From Paramecium octaurelia (Eukaryota; Ciliophora; Oligohymenophorea; Peniculida; Parameciidae): a stretch of 64,000 nt of DNA. The stretch covers positions 1 through 64,000 of the forward strand of contig CAJJDP010000090.1 of assembly GCA_905182995.1 (NCBI GenBank). Reading direction: 5' to 3'. The position numbers and the translations under genes were made by a program. The notes under the pieces are model-generated. The model was not told the origin of the DNA. It was given only the letters and a program-made list of their open reading frames with translations, and ran no database searches. How positions within the stretch are numbered: position 1 is the stretch's first letter; each line of letters opens with the position of its first letter. Below are positions 13,653 to 27,576 of this stretch, one piece after another.

Positions 13653-14822
13653 TATTGTTAATATTAAATGTTTTTTACAAGAAGTATCTAAATATTTAAT
13701 TTATACAAGAAATTACATGGGTTAAAGAAATAACAATAGGCCAAAATAAATGATATAATGTTATAGTATTTTGAATTGAACCTTTAATTATCCCATTTTC
13801 TGAGGAATATGTAAATAGAAAATTTTAGTCATTGTTCAATTAAAATAATAATGAAATCGAAAAAATGAATAAATTAATTCTTATTCTTTTAGTTGAGATA
13901 AAATTTATCAATACAATTTATATGTCATCCAAAAATCAAGAATTTTTATTCAAGAGATTTTTGCTACTTCTAAATAATAAAAAAGGATTATAGAATGATA
14001 GACTATTAAATAAATCGTTTTGAATCCAAATAAAAAATTGTGATTCTTTAATTTTTTGAATTAGAAAAATCCTAAACAGCCTTTAAGGACTTCTAATTTG
14101 AAGACAAATTTTGTAATCTAACGATAAAAGAATCATTTTCGAAGGTAATGCTTTAAGATTTAATATATAAAGCTTTTAACCATATTTCTCGTTTAAAATC
14201 ACCTATTATCTTCATTTGTGGCTTCTAAATTAAAAGCAAAATTGATAAGAATTAGCCACCTTGTGTATTTAGAGTTTTTGAGTTTCAAATTAGTAATAGA
14301 ATAATCTCTTTTGTGATTTTTGGATATATGTGTGAATTCTTTTGATTGATATCCTAAATTAATATTCAAATTAATTGAATTTAAATTCGCTCTTATTAAA
14401 TAACTAGATATAGTAAAAATATGATTCTCTTAATTCATTAATCATAAATAAACTTTATCGATTCGAAATGCATAAAATCATCTTTAATAAGCAAATGTTT
14501 ATGGAAAATTAATATAGTTAAATCAAAGATTTTGTTACGGTTACAGAGAAATAACTATTCATATAATTAAAGTTAGATTTTTTTTATAGTTGACAGGATG
14601 CAAAAATTTAAAAACAGATAAAGGAATTATTCATTTGAAATTATTTTAATTTGAAAAGCCTTTAATTATCATGAGCATTACTCTTATCATAAACATTAAT
14701 TATGATAGTTTTCAACCTTGTATTTTTTAATGATACTAGGATAGTCTAACTTCTTACATCTAAAATTTAGGTAAAACCAGTTACAAGTATTTATTACAAT
14801 GTAATCTAATGGAAGAATGTTG
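13470..14822 (+). repeat. Direct duplication B, copy 1 (1353 bp)
   Basis: Repeated at 14824-16176 with an offset of 1354 and no difference that I could see. It ends exactly at the single N at 14823. It contains the 5' end of the DUF4215-type pseudogene and AT-rich flanking DNA. Confidence 0.9.
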
Positions 14823-16242
14823 NCTATTGTGAGTCCCTAAATATCCAAAATATTTAATATCTCCACAATCCAAGAATCTTGCCTTACTTTGCCAATCTAA
14901 TGCATAAAAATTATCAAAATTTACTATCTTTCTATTAAAAATTTGCGTTAAAGGAATATACAACGGTTTCATTAGTAATATAGAGTAAAGTCATAATTAT
15001 TATCATTATTGTTAATATTAAATGTTTTTTACAAGAAGTATCTAAATATTTAATTTATACAAGAAATTACATGGGTTAAAGAAATAACAATAGGCCAAAA
15101 TAAATGATATAATGTTATAGTATTTTGAATTGAACCTTTAATTATCCCATTTTCTGAGGAATATGTAAATAGAAAATTTTAGTCATTGTTCAATTAAAAT
15201 AATAATGAAATCGAAAAAATGAATAAATTAATTCTTATTCTTTTAGTTGAGATAAAATTTATCAATACAATTTATATGTCATCCAAAAATCAAGAATTTT
15301 TATTCAAGAGATTTTTGCTACTTCTAAATAATAAAAAAGGATTATAGAATGATAGACTATTAAATAAATCGTTTTGAATCCAAATAAAAAATTGTGATTC
15401 TTTAATTTTTTGAATTAGAAAAATCCTAAACAGCCTTTAAGGACTTCTAATTTGAAGACAAATTTTGTAATCTAACGATAAAAGAATCATTTTCGAAGGT
15501 AATGCTTTAAGATTTAATATATAAAGCTTTTAACCATATTTCTCGTTTAAAATCACCTATTATCTTCATTTGTGGCTTCTAAATTAAAAGCAAAATTGAT
15601 AAGAATTAGCCACCTTGTGTATTTAGAGTTTTTGAGTTTCAAATTAGTAATAGAATAATCTCTTTTGTGATTTTTGGATATATGTGTGAATTCTTTTGAT
15701 TGATATCCTAAATTAATATTCAAATTAATTGAATTTAAATTCGCTCTTATTAAATAACTAGATATAGTAAAAATATGATTCTCTTAATTCATTAATCATA
15801 AATAAACTTTATCGATTCGAAATGCATAAAATCATCTTTAATAAGCAAATGTTTATGGAAAATTAATATAGTTAAATCAAAGATTTTGTTACGGTTACAG
15901 AGAAATAACTATTCATATAATTAAAGTTAGATTTTTTTTATAGTTGACAGGATGCAAAAATTTAAAAACAGATAAAGGAATTATTCATTTGAAATTATTT
16001 TAATTTGAAAAGCCTTTAATTATCATGAGCATTACTCTTATCATAAACATTAATTATGATAGTTTTCAACCTTGTATTTTTTAATGATACTAGGATAGTC
16101 TAACTTCTTACATCTAAAATTTAGGTAAAACCAGTTACAAGTATTTATTACAATGTAATCTAATGGAAGAATGTTGACTCAACATCAAAGAATAACTAAC
16201 AATTTATAATAAACTTAATTATCTTCTATTAATAAGAAATCA
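13653..16242. other. AT-rich intergenic DNA, counted twice by duplication B
   Basis: Apart from the repeated 5' end of the DUF4215-type pseudogene, I see no frame with protein-like composition, no domain and no RNA gene. If the duplication is an artefact, the real spacer between that pseudogene and the next gene is about 1.2 kb. Confidence 0.6.
14824..16176 (+). repeat. Direct duplication B, copy 2 (1353 bp)
   Basis: Second copy of 13470-14822, starting right after the N at 14823. The architecture matches duplication A, which points to one technical cause. The truncated minus-strand frame at 14781-14972 belongs to this copy and is not a separate gene. Confidence 0.9.
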
Positions 16243-17310
16243 TCAAAACATAGAACAATTTTTATAACTTGATTTTTTGTTTTATAATTAATACTCTTTA
16301 TATTTCCTGATTTATATTTGTTTCGTTTTGCTGTCCCATGTAATCAAAAAATCTCCTCCTTCGCTCATAGTGCCAAAGATATTCCCCTACCAATTATTAG
16401 GATAATCGAATTCAATAGCTTACTCTAATTTACCCTCAAACTATGAAGAATTGATTTTGAACTTGATAAAATTTAAATTATAACCATTTTTAGATAATAA
16501 AATGTTCTTTGAAGAAACAAAGAAGCATGGAAATAAATAAGCACAGAATTATCTACATCCTTAAATTGGTAATTCCTGATATTTATAATATAAACCAGTC
16601 TATGCTGAATAGGTATAGAGTTCAAGTTTACTACCTTACCATGGTTAAAATGCAAATGTGTCCTTACATATAAATGACAATCTAACTCCCTATCCTTCCA
16701 ATTTCTAAATAACATTCCAATGATGATCATCTTAACATTTTATGATGTTGATAACATTATCCTCTCCACATGAAATTAAAGTATCGCCTTCTTAATTTAA
16801 AGACAACCCACAAACTGCATTTGAATGCTCTCTAATTGTTTATTTACAAATCCACTGTGCTTCCGATTGATACCAAAATTTAATATTCTTGTCTTTAGAA
16901 CCACTAATTATTACTCTGGAGTTTAAATTACGAAGTGCTAAACATTGAATATTTGAAGAGTGCTCCGATAATTTGATTAAAAATTTTGGATTGGCTTACT
17001 AGTTTTAAGACCATATTTTAATGCAGGATGATCCCGATATAAATAATGGCATTTATTTGAAGAAATTAAGGGTTGTTATCCAGGATTCATGTCTTTAAAT
17101 AGTTTGAATCCTTTTTATTGCCCCACTTCTGAATTGCATAGTATTGATGTTGGATTCAGCTCCCGTTATTAAGAATTTTGTATACTAATCAAGAGCAATT
17201 GCCCAACACATTTTTTTTTGAATGTAAATTTGAGGAAGCAATTCATAAGTTAAATACGTTTCCTTTGATTATTCTTATGATTATTATCTTACATTCTAAT
17301 CCTTAAACAT
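16243..17310 (-). CDS. WD40-repeat protein (355 aa)
   Basis: A single-exon frame of 356 codons from ATG at 17310 to TGA at 16243. WD40 units are visible: LFISGSSCIKIWSQN (about residue 85), VIISGSKDKNIKFWYQSE (about 135), TLISCGEDNVINI (about 175) and DFLITWDSKTKQIQIRKYKE near the C terminus. The first units are typical beta-propeller blades with GH/WD-like spacing; the C-terminal third is more diverged. No enzymatic domain is visible, so it is probably a scaffold protein of unknown partners. It is divergent from, and clearly related to, the WD40 gene at 18302-19330; the two share the ending QIQIRK(Y/F). Confidence 0.8.
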
Positions 17311-18301
17311 GACAAAACAACTATAATTTTTTTTAGATATTATATTAACAATCAAACATTGAATTATAAGAAAATAAGTTAATTGGTTTAATAAAGCTCA
17401 TTTTTATCTACCTTAAAGATTGATTTAATATTATTTAATTAAGTAAAATATCAAATGCTTTATAATTGTTGTACAAGCATAAAGAACTATACCAAAATTT
17501 AACTGATTATTAAAAGCTCTAAATTTCTTTGATCAATAAATATCACCAGAATTATGCCAATCCCTTCCTCTACTGTCATAAATATTGTACTTTATAGAAA
17601 ATGTTCTAAATTAACAATTTACTTAAACAACACAATATCTAAGTTCTTCTAACACAGTGTTCAATAATATCTGATTGAATATCCCCATAATTAAACAATT
17701 TAATACATTTAGGGCAAAATGTATGAAGCAAAAAAAGGCCGACAAAAAATACTTAATGTAAAACATCAAGCTTAACAACAATATATCACCAAATAATATT
17801 TCTATTAATAAAGATACTTAATAGAGAACTAGGATATGAATCCTAATTTAATTATAGGTAAATAACTGCAAAATTAGGATTTTTGTTTTTAGAGAGATAA
17901 ATTTCAAATAAGTTTATATAAAACCCATTCTGTTAATAAGTAATAGGTTAATGAATTCATCTAATTTAAAATAGCTAAACAATTTGTTTATCAATTTAAG
18001 GAATTAACTCATAGTCATATCAATGTTTGAAATTATAAATTAAAATTGACCTAGCTAAACCAAGTGAGTTAATAATTCTATATTCTCCCTCTTAGTAATC
18101 AATAAATATACAATCGCTATAATTTATCCTGGCTCTAACGTATATATATTCATTTATTTACTGATATTGTAAATGGGAATTTATTTTTCACCCTTCTTCT
18201 AATACTAGTTCAGTATGGGGATTAAATTTCATGAAAGAACTAACTTCACACATAGATACGTTAGAAATCAAATATCAGAATTAATATAAAATAAATATTA
18301 T
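17311..18301. other. Divergent intergenic region with a possible small relic
   Basis: Spacer between two divergent WD40 genes. On the minus strand, about 17690-17430, a protein-like frame begins MGIFNQILLNTVLEELRY and contains NIYDSRGRDWHNSGDIY. One TGA (17533-17535) interrupts it where TGG (Trp) would fit. It could be a small pseudogene of unknown family. Nothing else stands out. Confidence 0.3.
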
Positions 18302-19330
18302 ATGTCTGATATTAATATTTAATAAGTTAGAATACCCTTTTCTTATGAAATAATTAGAGAAAGTTCTATCAAATAAAATGAATACAGTAGTGCAATAGCA
18401 ATAAGTAAAGATAATTTACTGGTTTTGGCGACTTCTGACAAGGCTATAAAAGTTTATTAATTTAGATTGGGAAAGCTTAAGCAGTTTCAACATTTAAATA
18501 TGTTTAGAAAAGATGCCACAGCTATTAGTTTATTTGAAAAATCATCCTTGTTTATCACTGGCTCTATAGACTCAACCATTCGCATCTCTTCAACTACTTT
18601 ATTCTCTTCAGCTAAATATATTTAATAATTATATGGGCATACTAGTTGGATTTCAAATTTAATTATTCATCCTATTGATTAAGATGTTCTATTCTCAAGT
18701 TCTAATGATAGTCAAATAAGAGTATGGCAAAAAATGTAGAGTTGGTGTTGTTGTTAATTAATAAAAGAGCATAAAAATGATGTGAAAGGATTATCTATAA
18801 GCAAAAAAGGCAATCAATTGTTATCTTGCTCGGAGGACTTGCAAATCTTGATTATGGAACCAGTAAGCAGTAAAAATTATTTGCTTTGGCAGATAGTCTA
18901 GAAAATAAATGTCGATTATTAAGGTTATCGTATATGTTCTATTGATGATAGTATATTCACATTTTAATAGGATTCATAAAATTAAATGCAAATTTACTCA
19001 AAAGATGAAAATGGATTGTATCGTAAAACTGGATGCCTTGATGTTGCAGGTGGTGGATAATCATGCGATTTTTTATTTCCATCTATTTATCATTCTAGCA
19101 AATAGCTTTTGATCGTTAAAAATGGATATGTGATAAATATAATACGATTCTGTAAAGAAATTCCAGTAAATAACCAAAATACATCTTAATTTCTTTTAGA
19201 ATAAGTCATAGACTTTGGAAGTAATTCTTATGGACATATTTGGGGAACACTGAGTTAAGATCAAGAATACTTGATAACTTGGGATTGTGATTCACAGGAA
19301 ATATAAATAAGGAAATTTTAAGAGTAGTGA
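18302..19330 (+). CDS. WD40-repeat protein, paralogue of the 16243-17310 gene (342 aa)
   Basis: Intron-free, 343 codons, ATG at 18302 and TGA at 19328-19330. WD40 blades are visible as LFITGSIDSTIRISSTT, LFSSSNDSQIRVWQKM and QLLSCSEDLQILIME. The C terminus, EYLITWDCDSQEIQIRKFQE, matches that of the neighbouring WD40 gene on the other strand. The two probably arose by an inverted local duplication and have since diverged. The function is unknown; a protein-interaction scaffold is the usual role for such propellers. The first codons (MSDINIQQVRIPFSYEI) hold no signal peptide, so a cytosolic location is likely. Confidence 0.8.
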
Positions 19331-20013
19331 TAAAATTATGACTTAAAATTTATATCATAATTAGTGTTTATAATGGTTGTAAAAACATATCACTAGTAAA
19401 ATCTTCGATAAATCATTTTTTTCATAACAATCAAAATTGAGTTAATTTACTAGAAAAAAAAGAGCTCTCATTATGAAATATTCTCAGATATTCATATACT
19501 CTATACTATAAAATAATATATATAGGATATATTGGTCTAATATTGAAACGCACAGACTCTAGTTTTTGATAATATAATTGTGCTGTCTATTAAGAGTCAT
19601 GATAAACTTTTAGGTAATATTTTATAAGAATTGAGTTGTAGAATAATCAAATCAGCACATATAACTTTGATGAATTTTAATTAAAATGAAATACGAATTT
19701 ATATATTTAAGTATAAGGTTATATTCTATCAAATCTACATAGATAGAATTAAGTTTTGATTAATTGTATTCAATACTATTTTTGATAAATGCTCTAATGA
19801 GAAATAAATGGATAAATATATATAGAAACCAAAGGTTTGACTTTTTTTAAATAATAATATCGAGCCATATTGATATATTTATTGTAATTCGACTTATTTG
19901 TGAGCAAGATTTAGGAACTGGAGAATAACATTTCAATTAAATATTTTGTATAATTATGAATACAAGATTATTTAGAATTATAGATTAGTTATGATAAAAA
20001 ATGTAACTTTATT
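19331..20013. other. AT-rich intergenic region
   Basis: Spacer between the convergent WD40 and zinc-finger-like genes. I see no long frame, splice pattern or RNA-like element in it. Confidence 0.5.
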
Positions 20014-20568
20014 TCAAATACAAATTTCTATTGAATCAACATGATTTATACTGCTTTTTGGGTTTAAGCTTATTTTATTTTCACTTTATTCTTTCTTCTC
20101 AATTTAATTAGTATCTATTTTTAATTTTATCAACTTCCTATTCGATATTTTTTTTCTATACATTAATTAATACTGATGTCTTTAATAAAGTTTCTAAGTT
20201 TCAAAAATTTTATTACAATGATTGCAAGTTGTTTAAACCTTCTATTTTTGCTGACTTTTAGAAATGGTTTTTCCAAATTTTTTAGATTTTTTCTTATTCA
20301 GTTATTTTTTATTATTTTTTTTAGTAATTTATTTCTCATTTTTCGAATTAATTTACTCTTAAAGTATATTATTCCAGTTCTTTTGTATATTCTCTTATTC
20401 TTAAACTTAAGAATTAGTCTTAATCTGTTATATTGTTTCTTCGTTTTCAATCTAAACATTCAATCTTTTTTATTATGAAAGAGCATCGATTTATTTAGAT
20501 ATATCAGCACATTTCTCATAAATAAGCGCTATAGTTTAATAGTGTTAAGTCAAGGGTATGAATTTCAT
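20014..20568 (-). CDS. Lys/Gln-rich protein with degenerate C2H2-like zinc finger (184 aa)
   Basis: A 185-codon frame from ATG at 20568 to TGA at 20014. The N-terminal half is Gln/Asn-rich and probably coiled coil (EKCADISKQIDALSQQ), followed by a basic stretch (NKKKSKKFGKTISKSQ). A finger-like motif then reads TCNHCNKIFETQKLYQRH. It has the two Cys, the aromatic/Leu core and the first His of a C2H2 finger. No His follows at the usual 3-5 residue distance, so the finger is incomplete or uses another ligand. A nucleic-acid-binding role is plausible but inferred. The opposite strand looks like a hydrophobic frame only because this gene is so rich in Lys, Asn and Gln codons. Confidence 0.6.
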
Positions 20569-20843
20569 TAAATTTTAATATTTCTTTAGGTGATAAAATT
20601 GCTTCTTAATAATTAATTTATCATTAATATATTTATAAAAAGGTTTCTTATATTTTTCTATAATAATTAATGTTGATTAATCTGATTGATTTTCAAATTT
20701 AGTATCTTGACAATTACATTAAAGATTACTCCAAACTATTTTTGATTTAACTGCTCTTTAATTAATATTAGGTTTTTTCAATCAGCTGAAAATTTCTTAA
20801 TTAATTTAATCAATAATGGTAAAAAACTATTTTTAAATACTAA

Positions 20844-21134
20844 ATGATTGTAAGAAATGGTTTAATAAATATGTTGGATAAACAAAGCAGTCTTTTCTAA
20901 AACTTACGAAAAAGCTTAGAAAATTAAGCCTATGAATATTAAGGTTCATATTAACCTAATTAATCTGATTTCCTAATATCTTTCTACAAAATACAATATA
21001 AATTTGTCCCATTTAAATTGAAATAGGCAATGGGTACAAAGGATGACCAACTATTTGAAATTAAATTTACAACTATTTTCATAAATTATAAGCTAGAAAC
21101 TTCAATTATATATTTTAAGTATATAATTGATTGA
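20844..21134 (+). CDS. Small unrecognised open frame (96 aa)
   Basis: 97 codons from ATG at 20844 to TGA at 21134, ending 23 bases before the cystinosin start codon. The composition is protein-like (SLENQAYEYQGSYQPNQSDF, then MGTKDDQLFEIKFTTIF) without low-complexity bias. No domain is recognised. It could be a short gene, a 5' relic, or chance: frames of this length are common when only TGA stops. Confidence 0.3.
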
Positions 21135-21157
21135 ATTATAAAGTTAATTCTTATCAA

Positions 21158-22046
21158 ATGTTATCTTTATAAATAATTGATTCTGAAATTACCAAATATA
21201 GCTCCCAAGAGCCTAATAGTAAAGCACTTGATATTCTTAGTAATGTAATAGGTTGGTGCTATATATTCTGTTGGTCTTTTAGTTTTTATGGATAATTGTT
21301 TGAAAATTACAAAGTGAAGAAGTAAGTTATTCTGTAAATTTAAAGCGTAAAGGGAATAGCGTTTGAATTTTTAGCACTTAACTTAACTGGATATTTATTT
21401 TTAAGTGCTTATAGTTTGTCTGGTTATTTGAAAGGAGGGGACAACGGTTGGCCATTCAATGGCAACATTACTTTATAGGATCTTATTTTTGCACTTCATT
21501 CTGTGGCAATCACAATCCTAACTATACTCCAGACGGTTTATTATTATAAAAAAGGAGATAATCCAGGAGTAAGTTTATGGTGTATAATTGTTTTGATAAT
21601 TCTATGGGCTTAGGCAATATTTTATATAATTCTGACATACATTTTTGGTTGGGAAGTAATTTTTACATAAGAAAAATTAAATGTCTTATATTGGATGGGC
21701 TATGAGAAATTATTTGTTACTCTCATTAAAAATATTCCTTAAGTGTATTTGAATTATAAACGAAAGTCAACGGTGGGCTGGAGTATATTCAACATACTGC
21801 TAGCCTTTTTTGGAGGAATTTTATCCTTTTTACAAATGCTGATAGATCAAATCAATGGAAGTATATAAACTTTTATGTTAGTAAGAAAGTGCTAATTTAG
21901 TTGACATGAACATTGTTAAGTTTATTTTGAGTTGGATTGTTTTGGGTTTCGATTTAATCTTCATGTTCTAGCATTATGTATTATATAATCCAAAAAGGAA
22001 TAAATAAAAGGCTATTAAAGATGAATATTAATATATGTAAGAATGA
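21158..22046 (+). CDS. CTNS: Cystinosin-like lysosomal transporter (PQ-loop family)
   Basis: Seven-helix PQ-loop protein, about 279-287 aa. The first loop reads SFYGQLFENYKV, then [18 protein letters not shown]; the family's first PQ is GQ here. The second loop reads [20 protein letters not shown], followed by [14 protein letters not shown] and the family-typical ending [17 protein letters not shown]. Cystinosin exports cystine from lysosomes by proton symport, so an acidic-vacuole membrane is the likely site. The start ATG is at 21158 and TGA at 22044-22046. One intron lies near 21860-21900, with 25- and 40-base versions both keeping the frame. A 24-base intron near 21320 is possible. Confidence 0.85.
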
Positions 22047-22594
22047 TTTGTATTATTTATTTTTAAATTGATACATAATTCAGATTAACAAATAAGAAGT
22101 AATGATAACAATAATTATTAAGATACCTAATAATTTCTAGTATCAAATCATAAACTAAATTTAAAATTTATTTGTTAATCAACTTTCTGATCTATTGATA
22201 TTGTATGTTTTTCGATTTCTAATTTTGTAAAAGGAAATATTTGTTCCAAATACAAATTTATTATATATTAATTCCAAGGCGTTTTAAGATTCATTAGGTA
22301 TCACATTAGGGAGAAAAGCTATTTCCTTTCAATTTATTATTACAAAGAATAATTACTGATTTATAAGAATAGGAACATAATACCTTTGTTCTAAAGGGTT
22401 TAATCGAAAATCATTAGAAACTCTTATGGGTCTTAAATAAAATTATAAATGTCTAAAATTCAATCCTTTAAAATGTCATTTATAAATAATATAAAATAAT
22501 ATTTATAGATTTAAGGAAAAATATATTAATATTTAATTCAATTTTAATACTTTAAAAAATTTATATTTTATATATTCTGGTTTATTCTGAATAA
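22047..22594. other. AT-rich intergenic region
   Basis: Spacer between two plus-strand genes. No motif-bearing frame or structured RNA is recognisable. Confidence 0.5.
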
Positions 22595-23565
22595 ATGGAA
22601 TGCTCTATTTGTTGTGAAACAACAGAACTTTTAGAATTGCAATGCAGTTGTCAAATCTGTTCATGCTGTATGTTAAAATCAATTGATGCAAAATATTATG
22701 AAGTAATTGAGGAAATTCATTGTCCAGGTTCATGTCAAAGCAAACATTCAGTATAAGGATTAATGTCTAATTTGTGGGGGTTGAATGATCTTTTACTAGA
22801 AAAATATATTAAAACTGCTTAAGACATTAGGTTATGTCCCAAAAATGATTGTTAGTATGGTGGAATAATAAAGCACAATTGTTAACACTTTGAATGTGAA
22901 TGTGGGTATCAATTCCAGATAAAAGATGAAAAGTGGAATTTAAGGAGCATATTTTTGAATTTTATCACCATAAAGGATTGTCCAAAATGTTAAAGAAGAA
23001 TTTTTAAGAATGGAGGGTGTAATCATATGACATGTAAATGCTAATATGAATTCTGTTGGATTTGTACATAGAATTTCAAGGAACATAACAAACTAAAGTG
23101 TTATGTGAACATCTTTACTAAGATATCTTTACTAATATTGATGTTCTTAAATATTGTATATTCATTGAGATTACTAGAAAGTTTTATGACTGTAGTATTA
23201 GTACTTGTGAAGTAATTATAGTAAATTAATTATTTAGACTAATGCTATTTAATGGAAGTCTAATTTTCCTATATTTGGGTATTAATGAACTCTACTAAAT
23301 ATCAAAATTGAATTTGGAATGCTCAAAATATTATAGTAATGGTAACGAAACCTTTAAAAGGATCATTAATTAGAAATGGATTATGTTTACACTGCTTATG
23401 GGTCAGTTTTGTCTACTTTGTTTCTTTTTTTATTTATGCTACCAAGAATAGTATTAATTAATTGTATTATTAAGATTTATCGAAACTTACTGTCATTTCT
23501 TATTTTCTGAATTTTCAATATTTATAATATTAGGAGCAACACTTTGGATAAGATCTAGGAAATGA
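22595..23565 (+). CDS. RBR-type E3 ubiquitin ligase with C-terminal membrane segments (314 aa)
   Basis: Starts at ATG 22595 and ends at TGA 23563-23565, with one 26-base intron at 23212-23237. The N terminus is a RING1-like block (MECSICCETTELLELQCSCQ). An IBR-like cysteine/histidine segment follows (RLCPKNDCQYGG ... CQHFECECGYQF). The Rcat/RING2 signature comes next: CPKCQRRIFKNGGCNHMTCK then FCWIC. The Cys in GGCNHM is the position of the catalytic thioester Cys in RBR ligases. After the RBR the protein has several hydrophobic stretches (IFTKISLLILMFLNIVYSL; KWIMFTLLMGQFCLLCFFF), suggesting a membrane-anchored ligase. Family knowledge: RBRs take ubiquitin from an E2 onto this Cys before transfer to the substrate. 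Confidence 0.85.
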
Positions 23566-23599
23566 TTTAATTATGTATTAATTAATTTTAACAAAATTT

Positions 23600-24122
23600 T
23601 TGATAAAGCTAATATAGTTATTTTACCTTCAACTTCGAATCACTTGAGAGGCATAAATACCCCTTGATTACTATGATAAAGACAGTAATTTTGGCATTTC
23701 TTAGAGATATTTTCAAAGTTCTGCATAAGATTAAAGGATATGCCTTGGAGTAAAAATAAAGAGTTAAACTATATCCAGCAAATCCCTTCAAAATACAAAA
23801 CAAGAATTTAATATATAAAAATACAATTAAGCAGTATATTAATTATATCAGTGCTTAGTTATTAACACTCCATATAAAGTTTGCTAAATAAAAATTATAA
23901 ATTTACCTAAGAAAGCAATAATTTTTATTCAAATGGAAAGGTATGGATATGCTTCTATTATTTGAATATGTAACATATTATTCACATTATTTAAAAGAAA
24001 TTTAGATAGATATAATTTTAGTAATGAGAAAGTGTATTTTGTAAAAGAAAAGAATTATCAAAGCTAATTTGAATTATAATATTGATCAAACATATTTTAA
24101 TTAAATGATATAGCTACTTTGA
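23600..24122 (+). other. Coding-like stretch, unresolved
   Basis: A plus-strand frame stays free of TGA for about 170 codons and begins with protein-like sequence (FESLERHKYPLITM, then FLRDIFKVLHKIKGYALE). It becomes AT-biased downstream. A 20-base intron-like element lies near 23680. The first in-frame ATG is internal. This may be a gene relic; no family is recognised. Confidence 0.3.
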
Positions 24123-24279
24123 AATACCTGATAACTGGTAGAACAAATATATTTTTGATGAACAACTTTTAACCCATAGATAGATTTTAATAATTGACAT
24201 CAAGAGAATAGAATTGAGAAGTAAAGATGAATGAATAGATATATAATTTTGTACTATACTGATATGTTTTAATGAATCA

Positions 24280-25188
24280 TCATTACTTTTCAACTTCCTA
24301 GTGATCTTTGACTTATTTTTTTTCAAGTGCAGTCAAATACAAACCATTGTCGTCTGGGAGGGAGATCAATGACTTTTTGCCTTTACCAATAGTGAAGATA
24401 TTGTTGATTCTGGTGGAGAAGTGTTTTCCGTTAGAATCCTAGTGATATGTGGAAATGGATGATTACTTTAACATGGACAATATCAAATGATCCAAGATGT
24501 CTTTCTCTGTGTTGAATGAGTCCAACTCTTCCAATATTGTTACCTCCAATGATGTAACATAAATTTCCTAAAATGAATAGTAATTTTGTAATACCTGGTT
24601 CTTCTTTGAGGAATTCAACAACCTTTCCTGATTCTAAATCGATTTTAAGAGTGTCATTAACATGGATATCTGGATTTGGATATCTGATGGTTCTGGCATC
24701 ATTGGTGACAATGTATGGGACATTGTTTGGACCAACTTTCTTTTAGGTGACTTTGACAAGTTTGAATTTAGCTTCTTCTGGTTTGATGGATTTTAAGATG
24801 AATTTGCCTTGAACATCATATAAAACTCTATAATTTTCTCTTGTTTTATCAATTGTGATGACATCTATAAGGATGATATGAAAAGGAGATACCCTATAAT
24901 CCAACTGGATATCCACTATCAGTTCTCACTTTTCCATCAACCTTAATGTTGCCGTCCTTATCAGCAAGAATCATGGTAGCATCTCTAGCATACAAGGCAT
25001 ATTTCAATTTATGTTGCAATATGACAGAAAGTGGAATTGATTCTCTTAATTTATGAGGTCCTTAAGATGGTCTAGTGGTCCAATTTCCTCCTAATTTTGA
25101 AAGCATCCAACTTTTGGGTGCTGTGATTCTTTTCATGTGTTTCTTTGGTCCTCTTGCCTAAAATTGACATCGATATAGTTTTTACCAT
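24280..25188 (-). CDS. RPS4: 40S ribosomal protein eS4 (265 aa)
   Basis: Small-subunit ribosomal protein. The N terminus [20 protein letters not shown], the central segment [20 protein letters not shown] and the C-terminal KOW-type segment [20 protein letters not shown] match the family along the whole usual length. Four introns can be placed exactly: 25158-25185 (28 bases, directly after the ATG), 24865-24892 (28), 24568-24594 (27) and 24439-24466 (28). Removing them gives 266 codons with TGA at 24280-24282. An intron right behind the start codon is common in ribosomal protein genes. It lies 118 bases downstream of the DDX42 stop, on the same strand. Confidence 0.95.
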
Positions 25189-25306
25189 AATTGTTTCAAG
25201 AAAAAATTAAAATCTTTTTTAATTTATTTCAAAATGTTCCCATTATAAACTAAAACTAGACGTTGGCCTCTAATTATTTTATGATCATATATATAAATAA
25301 AGAAAT

Positions 25307-27547
<2,241 letters not shown>

Positions 27548-27576
27548 CCTCTTATTATATTTAATTAATAATAATT
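27548..27576. promoter_or_regulatory. 29-bp bidirectional start region
   Basis: The whole space between the start codons of the DDX42 gene (minus) and the small membrane-protein gene (plus) is 29 A/T-rich bases. Both 5' UTRs and any promoter elements must overlap here or reach into the opposite gene. Confidence 0.6.

Noticed and set aside
14781..14972. A second copy of the DUF4215-type gene 5' end as a separate gene
   Set aside because: It starts at the N junction and is identical to 13470-13618; best seen as an assembly overlap.
20176..20478. Plus-strand hydrophobic frame looking like a multi-helix membrane protein
   Set aside because: It is antisense to the Lys/Asn/Gln-rich zinc-finger-like gene; AAA/AAT/TAA codons read backwards give Phe/Leu/Ile. 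The minus frame has a real motif and a proper TGA stop.
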